Positions 1 through 9,347 of a stretch of 64,000 bases of DNA are shown here, piece after piece. The notes below the pieces were generated by a model. The model saw only the letters and a list, made by a program, of their open reading frames with translations, was not told the origin of the DNA and searched no databases. The number at the start of each line of letters is the position of its first letter. The first letter of the stretch is position 1. Origin of the DNA: Paracoccus methylarcula (GTDB lineage Bacteria > Pseudomonadota > Alphaproteobacteria > Rhodobacterales > Rhodobacteraceae); NCBI RefSeq assembly GCF_003007735.2, contig NZ_PXNQ02000014.1, forward strand, positions 1 through 64,000, in the 5' to 3' direction. Made by a program: the position numbers and the translations under genes.

Positions 1-633
1 GAGCTTGTCGACAGTGTTGGTGAAACGCTGGAATCCGTTACCGACCTGGCCGGCGATCTGCTTGGGGAAGGCGGCGTGGTGTTGGAGCTTGTCGACAATG
101 TCGGTGAAACGCTGGAAACGATCACCGACCCGGTTGTCGAAACCGCCTCCACTGTTCTGACCGGTGTTACCGATGCCGTTCTGGGTGATGACGGCGTGGT
201 GGACGGGGTTGTCGAAACGGTGGGCGATACGGTCGAAACGGTTTCCGACACCGTGGTGGATATCGCAGATGGTCTCCTTGGCCAGGGCGGGCTTCTCGGG
301 GGGCTGACCAGCACGCTGGGTGCGCTTGCCGGGGGGCCTTCAGATGATGATGCCAACGAGGCGCCGGTCGATGCCGTCGAGACCGCTTCCACGGCCTTGA
401 CCGGCGCAGCGGAGACTGTGGCGGATAACCTGCAAACCGATGTCATGACAGAGGCCGGTAGCAGCGAAGGCCCGGATATCTTCGCCGCGATCGGTCAGAC
501 CCTGGAAGCGGGCGAGGGGCTGCTTGGCGGTCTTCTACCCAATATCACATTCATCGGGCAGCCGGAGACGAATGACGATTCCGGGCCTCACGCGGATGAC
601 GCAAACGGCTCTCTGCTGCACGGTCTGATCTAG
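1..633 (+). CDS. C-terminal part of an acidic, repetitive, lysine/arginine-free protein (5' end outside window)
   Basis: The frame is open from base 1 to a TAG at 631-633, so the start lies upstream and 210 residues are visible. The sequence is built from Val/Asp/Glu/Gly/Thr-rich imperfect repeats. Bases 1-50 and 85-134 are near-identical copies of one 84-base unit encoding a segment that begins ELVD-S/N-VGETLE. By hand count there are about 42 Asp+Glu and no Lys, Arg, Cys, Trp or Tyr, so the protein must be strongly acidic. Gly/Leu-rich stretches follow (around residues 94-110), and the end is LLHGLI. No family was recognised. The composition suggests an exported or surface protein, but neither signal peptide nor secretion signal is visible here. 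Function unknown. Confidence 0.75.
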   Translation, partial: ELVDSVGETLESVTDLAGDLLGEGGVVLELVDNVGETLETITDPVVETASTVLTGVTDAVLGDDGVVDGVVETVGDTVETVSDTVVDIADGLLGQGGLLGGLTSTLGALAGGPSDDDANEAPVDAVETASTALTGAAETVADNLQTDVMTEAGSSEGPDIFAAIGQTLEAGEGLLGGLLPNITFIGQPETNDDSGPHADDANGSLLHGLI

Positions 634-687
634 GCGGTTTCCGAATGATGCGACCCATCGGGCCGGTTCACCGTTTCCCGGACGATG

Positions 688-855
688 TCATCGATCGATC
701 CAAATGACGGTTTCTGGCGGAGTGCCGGGGGCTTTCGCCATGTACCGTGCAACTGAATTGTCGTTGGCACGCCGCATGGCCGAGCCCGGCCCCGGCATCA
801 CGGTTCCGCTCTCCTGACTGATTGCGGTCTCGTTACCCTCCTGTCCCGGGGGCAT
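688..855 (-). CDS. possible small hypothetical protein (55 aa)
   Basis: A short minus-strand frame starts at an ATG at 855, preceded by an AGGAAAG ribosome-binding-like sequence, and ends in TGA at 688-690. The product is polar, with a stretch RRANDNSVARYMAKAPG and an end TVIWIDR. No domain was recognised. The frame continues upstream only to a TTG. It sits between two convincing genes with nothing to link it to either. It could be a real small protein or chance. Confidence 0.3.
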   Translation of the reverse strand: MPPGQEGNETAISQESGTVMPGPGSAMRRANDNSVARYMAKAPGTPPETVIWIDR

Positions 856-1000
856 CGTGCTTTCCTGGCCCGCGGCGGTTGGCAATTACATGAATGGTCA
901 GGCCGCGCTCAAGGCCGCGCATGCGCGCGAAGCGGTGCTGGCCGGGCGGAAAGGCTGCCGCTTCGCATCGTAGCGATTGCCGGGATCCGGCGGAAACAGC

Positions 1001-1027
1001 GGGTGCGCCACATGCTGAAGCGCACCC
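1001..1027 (-). terminator. candidate terminator hairpin downstream of bfr
   Basis: GGGTGCGC at 1001-1008 pairs perfectly with GCGCACCC at 1020-1027 around an 11-base loop. It lies about 35 bases beyond the end of the minus-strand bacterioferritin gene. The following minus-strand sequence has only a short T run (GCTGTTTCC), so termination strength is uncertain. Confidence 0.45.
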
Positions 1028-1061
1028 AGCATCCGCCCGGTCGGTCGGTCGGGGCTGCGTC

Positions 1062-1547
1062 CTATTCCGCCTCGTCGGCGGGTTTCGCGTTGAGCAGACC
1101 GTATTTCTCGGCGCCTATCGTGCCGTGAAGCTCGATCTGGGTTTCGAGGAAGTCGATATGGCCTTCCTCATCGGCGATCAGATCCTCGAAGAGCTGCTTG
1201 CTGACGTAATCACCGACCTTTTCGCAATGATCCCGCGCCTCGATATAGAGGGTGCGCGCGTCATGCTCCCCCGCCAGGTCCGATTCGAGCGTTTCCTTGA
1301 GGTTCTGACCGATCCTGAGCGGATCCAGCTTTTGCAGATTCGGATGGCCTTCGAGAAAGATGATTCGCTGGATCAGCCGGTCGGCGTGATGCATTTCCTC
1401 GATCGATTCGGCCCGCGACTTGTCCGCGATCCGTCCGTAACCCCAGTCTTCTTGCAGGCGATAATGCAGCCAGTACTGGCTGACAGCCGTCAATTCAGAC
1501 CGCAGTGCGGCGTTGAGATATTCGATGACCTTCTTGTCGCCCTTCAT
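1062..1547 (-). CDS. bfr: bacterioferritin
   Basis: Bacterioferritin is a 24-subunit cage that oxidises and stores iron in the cytoplasm and binds haem between subunit pairs. The 161-residue length is standard. The ferroxidase ligands are all present: Glu18, Glu51, His54, Glu94, Glu127 and His130. The haem-ligating Met52 sits in the EEMHHAD stretch. The gene lies directly after bfd on the same strand, the usual pair for storing and releasing iron. As read, the start codon lies inside the 3' end of the bfd frame, which suggests translational coupling. A GGAGGG sequence stands about 14 bases before the ATG. Confidence 0.95.
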   Translation of the reverse strand: MKGDKKVIEYLNAALRSELTAVSQYWLHYRLQEDWGYGRIADKSRAESIEEMHHADRLIQRIIFLEGHPNLQKLDPLRIGQNLKETLESDLAGEHDARTLYIEARDHCEKVGDYVSKQLFEDLIADEEGHIDFLETQIELHGTIGAEKYGLLNAKPADEAE

Positions 1548-1788
1548 TTCGGGAGCCCTCCATGCTGCCTGTTCTTGCCCGCAAAATCGGCGGGGCTACA
1601 CCCAGACTATCGCAGTGGCGCATGGTGTCCAGAAACAGCGGCATGCAACTGCCGCAATCTGCACGTTTACCGAGGGCGTGATAGACCTTGCCCGGCGTGA
1701 TGATCGTCTGCGGATCGGCGGCACGCATCCAGTCGACCGCGGCGTGGATGTCGTGATCCGAGATTTGCATGCAGTGGCAGACGATCAT
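1495..1788 (-). CDS. bfd: bacterioferritin-associated ferredoxin
   Basis: This is a small [2Fe-2S] protein that reduces the bacterioferritin core so that iron can leave. It starts [14 protein letters not shown], and the four cluster cysteines are seen as CHC near the N-terminus and CGSC near residues 45-48. The start at 1788 is chosen because AGGAG stands directly upstream; an in-frame upstream extension to 1809 lacks this. As read, the frame runs 53 bases into bfr and ends with an atypical basic tail. If one G were restored to the GGAGGG just before bfr, the frame would end at a TGA overlapping the bfr ATG, as many gene pairs here do. The true C-terminus is therefore uncertain. Confidence 0.88.
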   Translation of the reverse strand: MIVCHCMQISDHDIHAAVDWMRAADPQTIITPGKVYHALGKRADCGSCMPLFLDTMRHCDSLGVAPPILRARTGSMEGSRNEGRQEGHRISQRRTAV

Positions 1789-1935
1789 GGGCAAGCTCCT
1801 GTCCGGCAACTCCTACCAAAATTGTCGGCCATGTAAAGACCAAGTTTTTCACTTTGGCTTTATGGCGATGGAATCTCCCGTGATTTGATCGACGTCAACT
1901 TGACCGGAGAGGTGGGCCAGCGCAAAAGCGCTGCC

Positions 1936-2982
1936 ATGAAACTCTCCGATTTCGATTTCGACCTGCCCGAGCATCTGATCGCGACCCGTCCCGCGCGGCC
2001 GCGCAGTTCCGCGCGCCTGCTGCTGGCCGAAGGGCAGGGGATCGTGGACCGGCATGTCTACGATCTGCCACAGATCCTGCGTCCCGGCGATCTTCTGGTG
2101 CTGAACGACACCAAGGTGATCCCGGCGCGGCTGACCGGAACCCGGACAAGGCAAACCGGGCAGGGCGAAGCGGTGGCGAAGATAGAGGTGACGCTGCTTG
2201 AACCCGCTGCGGATGGCTGGCAGGCGCTGGCCAAACCGCTGCGCAAGCTGCGCGAGGGCGAGGTGATCCGTTTCGGCGAGGCGCTGTCCGCCGAGGTCGC
2301 CGCGATCACGGATGGCGGCCTGCGGTTGCGCTTCGATGCCGAGGGTGACGCGTTCGACGCGGCGCTGGCGCAGGTCGGGGCGATGCCGCTGCCGCCCTAT
2401 ATCGCTTCGCTGCGTGCGCCCGACGAACAGGACCGCAAGGATTACCAGACCGTATGGGCCGCCAGGCAGGGCGCCGTCGCCGCCCCGACCGCCAGCCTGC
2501 ATTTCGACACCCCCTTGTTGGAGGCGCTGGAGGCGCGCGGCGTTGAATTCGTCCATGTCACCCTGCATGTCGGCGCGGGAACCTTCCTGCCGGTCAAGGT
2601 CGAGAACGTCGCCACCCACAGGATGCATGCCGAATGGGGCGAGGTGAGCGAAGAGGCCGCCACCCGGATCAACGCTGCGAAGGAGCAGGGGCGCCGGGTC
2701 ATCCCGGTCGGCACCACGGCGCTGCGGCTGATCGAATCGGCGGCGACGGAAGAGGCGCGGATTCAGCCTTTTGCCGGTACGACCGAGATCTTCATCTATC
2801 CCGGCTATCACTTCCGGGTGAGTGACGGGCTGATGACCAATTTCCACTTGCCGAAATCGACCCTGCTCATGCTGGTTTCGGCGCTTATGGGAATGGATAA
2901 AATCCAACGCATTTATGCACATGCCGTCGCGGAAGAGTATCGATTCTTCAGTTATGGAGACGCGTCGCTTCTGTTACCCTGA
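1936..2982 (+). CDS. queA: S-adenosylmethionine:tRNA ribosyltransferase-isomerase
   Basis: QueA transfers the ribosyl part of S-adenosylmethionine to 7-aminomethyl-7-deazaguanine in tRNA, giving epoxyqueuosine at the wobble position. The product is 348 aa, normal for the family. It opens with the conserved [11 protein letters not shown] and continues with [16 protein letters not shown] and [11 protein letters not shown], all family signatures. The ATG at 1936 is preferred over the in-frame ATG at 1885 because the family starts exactly at MKLSDF; the ribosome-binding site is weak. It stands alone, divergent from bfd-bfr and followed by an unrelated transporter. No tgt is seen next to it. Confidence 0.95.
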   Translation: MKLSDFDFDLPEHLIATRPARPRSSARLLLAEGQGIVDRHVYDLPQILRPGDLLVLNDTKVIPARLTGTRTRQTGQGEAVAKIEVTLLEPAADGWQALAKPLRKLREGEVIRFGEALSAEVAAITDGGLRLRFDAEGDAFDAALAQVGAMPLPPYIASLRAPDEQDRKDYQTVWAARQGAVAAPTASLHFDTPLLEALEARGVEFVHVTLHVGAGTFLPVKVENVATHRMHAEWGEVSEEAATRINAAKEQGRRVIPVGTTALRLIESAATEEARIQPFAGTTEIFIYPGYHFRVSDGLMTNFHLPKSTLLMLVSALMGMDKIQRIYAHAVAEEYRFFSYGDASLLLP

Positions 2983-3074
2983 GATCCTATCGGCACTGGA
3001 AAGCATCAGTGATCGGGTTTAGGGCAGAACGCTTGACCAAATCTGGTGCAAGAGGACGAAGGACGGGTTTCGAT

Positions 3075-4379
3075 ATGAGTTCGGTGATGCGCAGCACATG
3101 GCCGCTGTTGCTTGGCGTTCTGTTGCTGATGGTCGGCAACGGGATGCATGGGACGCTGCTGGGTATCCGCGGCGGGATCGAACATATCGCGACCTTCCAG
3201 ATGTCGGTCGTCATGGCCGGCTATTACGGCGGCTTCCTGCTGGGCAGCCTGACGGTGCCGGGCATCATCCAGAATGTCGGTCATGTCCGCGTCTTCGCGG
3301 CGCTCGGCTCGATGATCTCGGCGATCCTGGTGCTGTTCGCCATCGGGCCGAACTGGATTTCCTGGACCATCCTGCGTTTCCTGATCGGTTTCTGCTTTTG
3401 CGGCGTCTATGTGACGGCGGAAAGCTGGCTGAACGAGGCCTCGACCAACGAGAACCGCGGCAAGACGCTGGCCGCCTATATGGTCGTGCAGCTTCTGGGC
3501 ATCGTTTCGGCACAGGCCCTGTTGAATGTCGGCGATCCGGCGGGGTTCCTGCTATTCGCCATCCCCTCGGTGCTGGTCTCGCTGGCCTTCACGCCGATCC
3601 TCCTGTCGGCCCGTCCCGCACCGTCATTCGAAACGATCAAGCGGATGTCCTTCCGCCAGCTTTACCTGGCCTCGCCCCTTGGCTGCGTGGGCATCTTCCT
3701 GATGGGCGGCGTGTTCGCGGCGCTGTCGGGAATGTCCTCGGTCTGGGGGGCCGAGATCGGGCTGTCCGTGGCCGAGATCTCGTTCTTCGTGGCGGCGATC
3801 TATACCGGGGGGCTGGTGCTGCAATACCCGCTTGGCTGGGTGTCGGACCGCATCGACCGGCGCAAGCTGGTGCTGATGTTGGCAGCGATCGGGGCGCTGA
3901 CGACATTGATCGTGGTGGTGGCGCAACCGGGCTCGCTCGGGCTGGCGCTTGCCGGTGCTGTGCTGGGCGGCGTGTCGCATCCGATCTATGCGATGCTGCT
4001 GGCCTATACCAATGATTACCTGGACCAGTCGGACATGGCCGCCGCCTCGGCGGGGCTGCTGTTCATCTATGGCGTCGGCTCGCTTGGCGGTCCGCTGATC
4101 ACCGGTTGGCTGATGGGTGTGATCGGCCCGGATGGATACTGGATCTATATGGGCGCATTGCTGGCATCGGTGACGCTTTACGCTGGCTGGCGGATGACGC
4201 GCCGCCCCGCATTGTCTCCGGAGGAACAGGGCAGCTATGCCGCCATCGGGACCAATGTCACCGCACTGGCGCTTGAGACCGCGCTGGACGAGGCGCAGGC
4301 CGACGACATCCCTCCGACCGAAGAGGAGAGGGATGAGGACCGCCCCGACGATGACGAAAAGGCATCGCCGACCGGCTGA
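3075..4379 (+). CDS. major facilitator superfamily transporter
   Basis: A 434-residue inner-membrane permease with about twelve hydrophobic segments. It begins MSSVMRSTWPLLLGVLLLM and has the cytoplasmic loop signature GWVSDRIDRRKLV between helices 8 and 9. The region GFCFCGVYVTAESWLNE resembles the YcaD/UMF-type MFS branch. The C-terminal tail (about 45 residues) is soluble and very acidic. The start at 3075 is chosen because it immediately precedes the first helix and follows an AAGGACG sequence. Substrate cannot be told from the sequence. It lies 92 bases after queA and may be cotranscribed. Confidence 0.85.
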   Translation: MSSVMRSTWPLLLGVLLLMVGNGMHGTLLGIRGGIEHIATFQMSVVMAGYYGGFLLGSLTVPGIIQNVGHVRVFAALGSMISAILVLFAIGPNWISWTILRFLIGFCFCGVYVTAESWLNEASTNENRGKTLAAYMVVQLLGIVSAQALLNVGDPAGFLLFAIPSVLVSLAFTPILLSARPAPSFETIKRMSFRQLYLASPLGCVGIFLMGGVFAALSGMSSVWGAEIGLSVAEISFFVAAIYTGGLVLQYPLGWVSDRIDRRKLVLMLAAIGALTTLIVVVAQPGSLGLALAGAVLGGVSHPIYAMLLAYTNDYLDQSDMAAASAGLLFIYGVGSLGGPLITGWLMGVIGPDGYWIYMGALLASVTLYAGWRMTRRPALSPEEQGSYAAIGTNVTALALETALDEAQADDIPPTEEERDEDRPDDDEKASPTG

Positions 4380-4459
4380 GCGCGGGTTGTCGCCCCGGTG
4401 CTTGCTGACCTCCGAATAATGGTTTAACGCTGAACTATCTTCAGCAATCGGGGGACCGG

Positions 4460-5851
<1,392 letters not shown>

Positions 5852-5879
5852 TTGCGCTTTGGGCGTGACGGAACTGGTT

Positions 5880-5949
5880 GGGGGGCTTTGCGCCCCCCAT
5901 CGTCGTTTTCACGACGATCCCCCCGCAGGATATTGATCTGAAGAAGAAG
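5880..5949 (+). repeat. intergenic hairpin element, copy 1 (after lpdA)
   Basis: Two adjacent hairpins are followed by a short conserved tail. The first is GGGGGGC/GCCCCCC (5880-5886 with 5892-5898, loop TTTGC). The second is ATCGTCG/CGACGAT (5899-5905 with 5912-5918). The tail runs CCCCCCG, then GGATATT, then GAAGAAGAAG. The same architecture recurs at 28129-28196 and, on the minus strand, at 43577-43640, each time just downstream of a gene and in that gene's orientation. It may act as a transcription terminator or mRNA 3'-end stabiliser. Confidence 0.7.
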
Positions 5950-6002
5950 CCGCGATGTGACGCAAGCCGGGCAGGTCCTTTCTTTCCGGGCGCACCAAAA
6001 TG

Positions 6003-6028
6003 AAAGGCCGGGCGAATGCCCGGCCTTT
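6003..6028 (-). terminator. terminator hairpin between lpdA and the Bax-inhibitor gene
   Basis: AAAGGCCGGGC at 6003-6013 pairs perfectly (11 bp) with GCCCGGCCTTT at 6018-6028 around a GAAT loop. Read on the minus strand it is followed by the T-rich CATTTTGG, so it best serves the minus-strand gene ending at 6054. It may also stop readthrough from lpdA. Confidence 0.75.
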
Positions 6029-6053
6029 GCCGATTTCGTCGGATGGGCTGCGA

Positions 6054-6803
6054 TTACTCGCGGTTGCCCAGGAACGAGAGCAGGAACATGAACAGGTTCA
6101 GGAAGTCCAGGTATAGCTGCAAGGCCCCCATGATCGCGGTCTTGCCCAGGAATTCGCTGTCCGACCCGGCCAGTTGCAGATAGGTATTCTTGATCTTCTG
6201 CGTGTCATAGGCGGTCAGACCGGCAAAGATCAGCACCCCGAGGAGCGAGATCGCGAATTGCAGGCCGCTGGACTGGAGGAAGATGTTCACGATCGAGGCG
6301 ACGATCAGGCCGATCACGCCCATGATCAGGAAGCTGCCCCAGCCCGAGATGTCCTTCTTGGTGGTATAGCCCCACAGCGACAGGCCGGCGAATGCGATGG
6401 CCGTCACGAGGAAGGTCTGCACGATCGAGAAGGCCGTGTAGACGAGGAAGATCGAGCTGATCGACAGGCCGATCAGGGCGGCGAAGCCGTAGAAGACCAT
6501 GGTGGCTCCCTGAACCGACAGGCGGTTCAGCGCGGCGCCGAAGCCGAAGACGACCAGCAGCGGGGCGAACATGATCACCCATTTCAGCGGCGACATGTAG
6601 ATCGCCGAACCAAGCGCGGTCAGTTGACCGCTGGCATCGACGGCGAGCGTGCTGATACCCCAGGCAAAGACGGCGGTCACAAGCATTCCGACCGACATCA
6701 GCCCATATACACGGTTCATATAGGCCCGCAGCCCTTCATCGATCACCGCCGAGCGGGTGCCGACGCCCTGCGCGGTACGGTAAGAGTTGTATTCTGCCAT
6801 CAA
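6054..6803 (-). CDS. Bax inhibitor-1/YccA family membrane protein
   Basis: A 249-residue integral membrane protein with seven predicted helices of the BI-1 (TMBIM) fold. It starts MMAEYNSYRTAQGVGTRS, a soluble N-terminus ahead of the first helix, and ends in LYLDFLNLFMFLLSFLGNRE, a family hallmark. Asp200 within LTAYDTQKI matches the conserved TAYDTQ motif of helix 6, implicated in pH-gated ion leak in bacterial homologues. Bacterial members also interact with the FtsH protease system (family knowledge). It is a single gene with its own terminator. Confidence 0.92.
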   Translation of the reverse strand: MMAEYNSYRTAQGVGTRSAVIDEGLRAYMNRVYGLMSVGMLVTAVFAWGISTLAVDASGQLTALGSAIYMSPLKWVIMFAPLLVVFGFGAALNRLSVQGATMVFYGFAALIGLSISSIFLVYTAFSIVQTFLVTAIAFAGLSLWGYTTKKDISGWGSFLIMGVIGLIVASIVNIFLQSSGLQFAISLLGVLIFAGLTAYDTQKIKNTYLQLAGSDSEFLGKTAIMGALQLYLDFLNLFMFLLSFLGNRE

Positions 6804-6897
6804 TGTCTCCCCTGTAGGAATGGCGTTGCTGTCATGGCCATTATATTGGCGAGAACCCGCAATGTTTCAACTGTCGTTAAGGTCAAATACGCGTGGA

Positions 6898-7865
6898 TCA
6901 GAGGGAAATGAGGATCTTTCCGACCGCGCGGCGGCTGCGCAGCATTTCATAGCCCTCGGCAAGGCGCGACAGGGGCAGGGGAGAACTAGCCTCCGGGTTG
7001 AGCCTGCCGCTCTCGAACATGCGGAACAGGTCCGACAGGCTGTTGCGGAGGGCGGCGGGCTCCAATTGGTCATAGCCGCCCCAGTAAAGCCCGTGAATGG
7101 CGATATTCTTGACCAATGCGTGGTTGAGGGGCAGTTCGGGCCTGCGGCCAGCCGCGAAACCGATGACCAGAAATCGCCCGCCCCGGCGCAGCGCGCCGAA
7201 TGCCGCCGCGCCCGGCGCGCCGCCCACCGGGTCATATACCACGTCCACCCCACCCAGATCACGCAATGCCGCCTTGAGATCGGGGCAATCGGCGCTGTCA
7301 ATCACCTCTTCGGCGCCAGCCTCGCGAATGGTCCGCAACTTTTCGGCACCGCGGGCGATTCCGATCACGCGGGCGCCCAGGGCCCGCCCGATCTCGACCG
7401 CCGTCAACCCGACGCCGCCCGCCGCGCCAAGAACGGCAAGGGTCTCTCCGGGCCGCAGACCGCGCGCAGGGTGAGTGCAAGGTGACTGGTGCCATAGGCG
7501 ATCTGGAAGCCCGCCGCCTGCTCGAAGCTCATCCGGTCGGGGATCTTCAGGCAGCTTCCCTGCGGGACCTCGATCACCTGCACCATCGTGCCGGGATGGC
7601 GGACCGCTACCCGGTCGCCGCGCGCGAATCCGCTACCCGGCACTGTCTCCAATACCTCGCCGGCACCTTCGAGGCCGGGGATGAATGGCGGCTCCTCCCG
7701 TTCCTGGTATTCGCCTCTCGCCTTCAGCAGGTCGGCGAAATTCAGGGCCGCGCAGCGCATGCGCAGCAGCAGGCCAGCCCCGGAATACGGGGGGGCGGGC
7801 GATTCGACCACGACGGGATCCTCGCCATATGCGTTCACTTTTGCGAGCCTGATTCTGTCTGGCAT
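6898..7865 (-). CDS. NADPH:quinone oxidoreductase family protein (frameshifted)
   Basis: A zinc-free medium-chain dehydrogenase/reductase of about 322 aa, split as read into an N-terminal piece (7404-7865) and a C-terminal piece (6898-7407). The N-terminal piece has the GroES-like fold, with CAALNFADLLKARGEY and PGLEGAGEV. The nucleotide-binding part should read LGAAGGVGLTAVEIG, but the frame is lost at about 7460, just after ALTLRA. Restoring one C to the ACC run on the plus strand (GG to GGG on the coding strand) joins the two pieces exactly. The C-terminus ends GKILISL. It probably reduces quinones or enals with NADPH. Start at 7865 has a weak ribosome-binding site. Confidence 0.85.
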
Positions 7866-7994
7866 TGAACATTCATCTAAAAGGTGAAATTATCCCGCCG
7901 GTTTGTAACAGTTTCTCCGGTTTCCACCACCCTTTGAACTTTGTCTGTATTTTTACTCTGGGTTTGGTATGCTTGCGGTGTTGTCACCCGCTGA

Positions 7995-8025
7995 TTGTGA
8001 GGCGGAGATAGGTTCAATTTATAAT
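7995..8025 (+). promoter_or_regulatory. candidate promoter of the XRE regulator gene
   Basis: A perfect TATAAT lies at 8020-8025, unusual in this GC-rich DNA, with a TTGTGA 19 bases upstream at 7995-8000. It ends 18 bases before the chosen start codon, so the leader would be very short. Confidence 0.45.
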
Positions 8026-8043
8026 TGTGTAACGAGGTTTGGT

Positions 8044-8400
8044 ATGAAGCACAGTGTGGATGTACATGTCGGGAAGCGGATTCGCCATCGTCGCTGGATG
8101 ATCGGCGTGACTCAGCAACAGCTTGCCGACAAGGTCGGGATCAAGTTTCAGCAGATCCAGAAATACGAGACCGGGATGAACCGGGTTTCGGCATCGCGCC
8201 TGTGGGATATTGCTCATGCTCTTGATGTCCCGGTGAATTTCTTTTTCGAAGGCCTGCATGAACAGGCCATGGGCGAGATCGAGGGGGATATCCTCGCCGA
8301 CAAGGAGGCCCTGCAATTGGTGCGGGCATATTATGCCATCCCCGAAACGCAACGCCGCCAGATCTTCGAACTCGCGCGTGTCCTGTCGAATGTCGCCTGA
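8044..8400 (+). CDS. XRE-family helix-turn-helix transcriptional regulator
   Basis: A 118-residue protein with a Cro/C1-type helix-turn-helix at about residues 14-68 (GKRIRHRRWMIGVTQQQLAD, then KYETGMNRVS). A C-terminal helical part follows, FELARVLSN. The size and the motif VPVNFFFEGL match a small XRE family common in Rhodobacteraceae and rhizobia. The start at 8044 is chosen because the HTH domain starts there and GAGG lies upstream; the open frame extends to 7969 across the promoter. Its targets are unknown. It is divergent from the quinone oxidoreductase gene and could control it, but that is inference. Confidence 0.85.
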   Translation: MKHSVDVHVGKRIRHRRWMIGVTQQQLADKVGIKFQQIQKYETGMNRVSASRLWDIAHALDVPVNFFFEGLHEQAMGEIEGDILADKEALQLVRAYYAIPETQRRQIFELARVLSNVA

Positions 8401-8495
8401 CATGTGACGCCGACGCGCGGCCTGCTGCGCCGCGCGCGGCCATGGGGGCTGGAAGCTCGCGGCGGTCGGCGCTAGACCTGTCCCTGGCGGACAGG

Positions 8496-9293
8496 ATGGG
8501 GGCGGCCATGCGAGACGCGCAGGATATCATCGACACGGCGCATGAGATGGCGGATGCCGCCCGGCGGGCAATTCTGCCGCTGTTTCGCGATGTCTCGCTT
8601 GCCACCGACAACAAGCGGCCCGCGGATTTCGACCCGGTGACCGAGGCCGATCGCGCCGCCGAAATGGCGATGCGGGAGGTCCTGGCGCGCCGCCGCCCAA
8701 AGGACGCGATCTTCGGCGAGGAATATGGCCGCCAGGAAGGCAGCAGCGGGCTGACCTGGATTCTCGATCCCATCGACGGGACGCGCGCCTTCATCTGCGG
8801 CGCCCCGAGCTGGGGTGTGCTGATCGGGCTTGGGGACGGGCAGGGGATACGCTACGGCCTGATCGATCAGCCCTATATCGGCGAGCGTTTCGAAGGTGGG
8901 CTCGGCCTGTCCCGGCTGACCGGCCCGATGGGGCAAAGGCCACTGGCAGTGCGAAATGGCGTGGCGCTGGAACAGGCGGTGCTGATGACGACCTTTCCCG
9001 AACTTGGCACCGAGGCCGAGGCGGCGGCGTTCCGGCGCGTGGCGGCAAAGGTCCGGTTGACCCGCTACGGGCTGGATTGCTACGCCTATGCCTTGCTGGC
9101 CCTGGGGCAGGTGGACCTGGTGATCGAGGCCGGGCTGCAATCCTATGACATCGCCGGACCGCTGGCGGTGATCGAGGCCGCCGGCGGCATCGTGACCGAT
9201 TGGCAGGGCGGTTCCGCGGCGCAGGGTGGACAGGTCGTCGCCGCGGCCACCGAGCTTCTGCACCGGCAGGCGCTTGATCTGTTGAACGCCTGA
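8496..9293 (+). CDS. hisN: inositol-monophosphatase-family histidinol-phosphatase
   Basis: A Mg2+-dependent phosphatase of the IMPase fold, 265 aa. The first metal site is seen as GEEYG and the second as ILDPIDGTRAF. The third, YDIAGPLAVIEAAGG, carries the last metal-binding Asp. The closest recognised branch is HisN, which removes phosphate from L-histidinol phosphate in histidine synthesis. A general inositol-phosphatase or 3'-phosphoadenosine-phosphatase role cannot be excluded. The start could be 8496 or 8508, both with purine-rich upstream sequence. No other his genes are adjacent. Confidence 0.8.
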   Translation: MGAAMRDAQDIIDTAHEMADAARRAILPLFRDVSLATDNKRPADFDPVTEADRAAEMAMREVLARRRPKDAIFGEEYGRQEGSSGLTWILDPIDGTRAFICGAPSWGVLIGLGDGQGIRYGLIDQPYIGERFEGGLGLSRLTGPMGQRPLAVRNGVALEQAVLMTTFPELGTEAEAAAFRRVAAKVRLTRYGLDCYAYALLALGQVDLVIEAGLQSYDIAGPLAVIEAAGGIVTDWQGGSAAQGGQVVAAATELLHRQALDLLNA

Positions 9294-9347
9294 CCGGCGC
9301 GGTCTATTCAGCCCAGATAACCAGTATCGCAGGACAGGAGATCCCGG

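Noticed and set aside
894-1700. A 268-codon plus-strand frame over bfr and bfd
   Set aside because: Antisense to the bacterioferritin pair, which has all catalytic residues.
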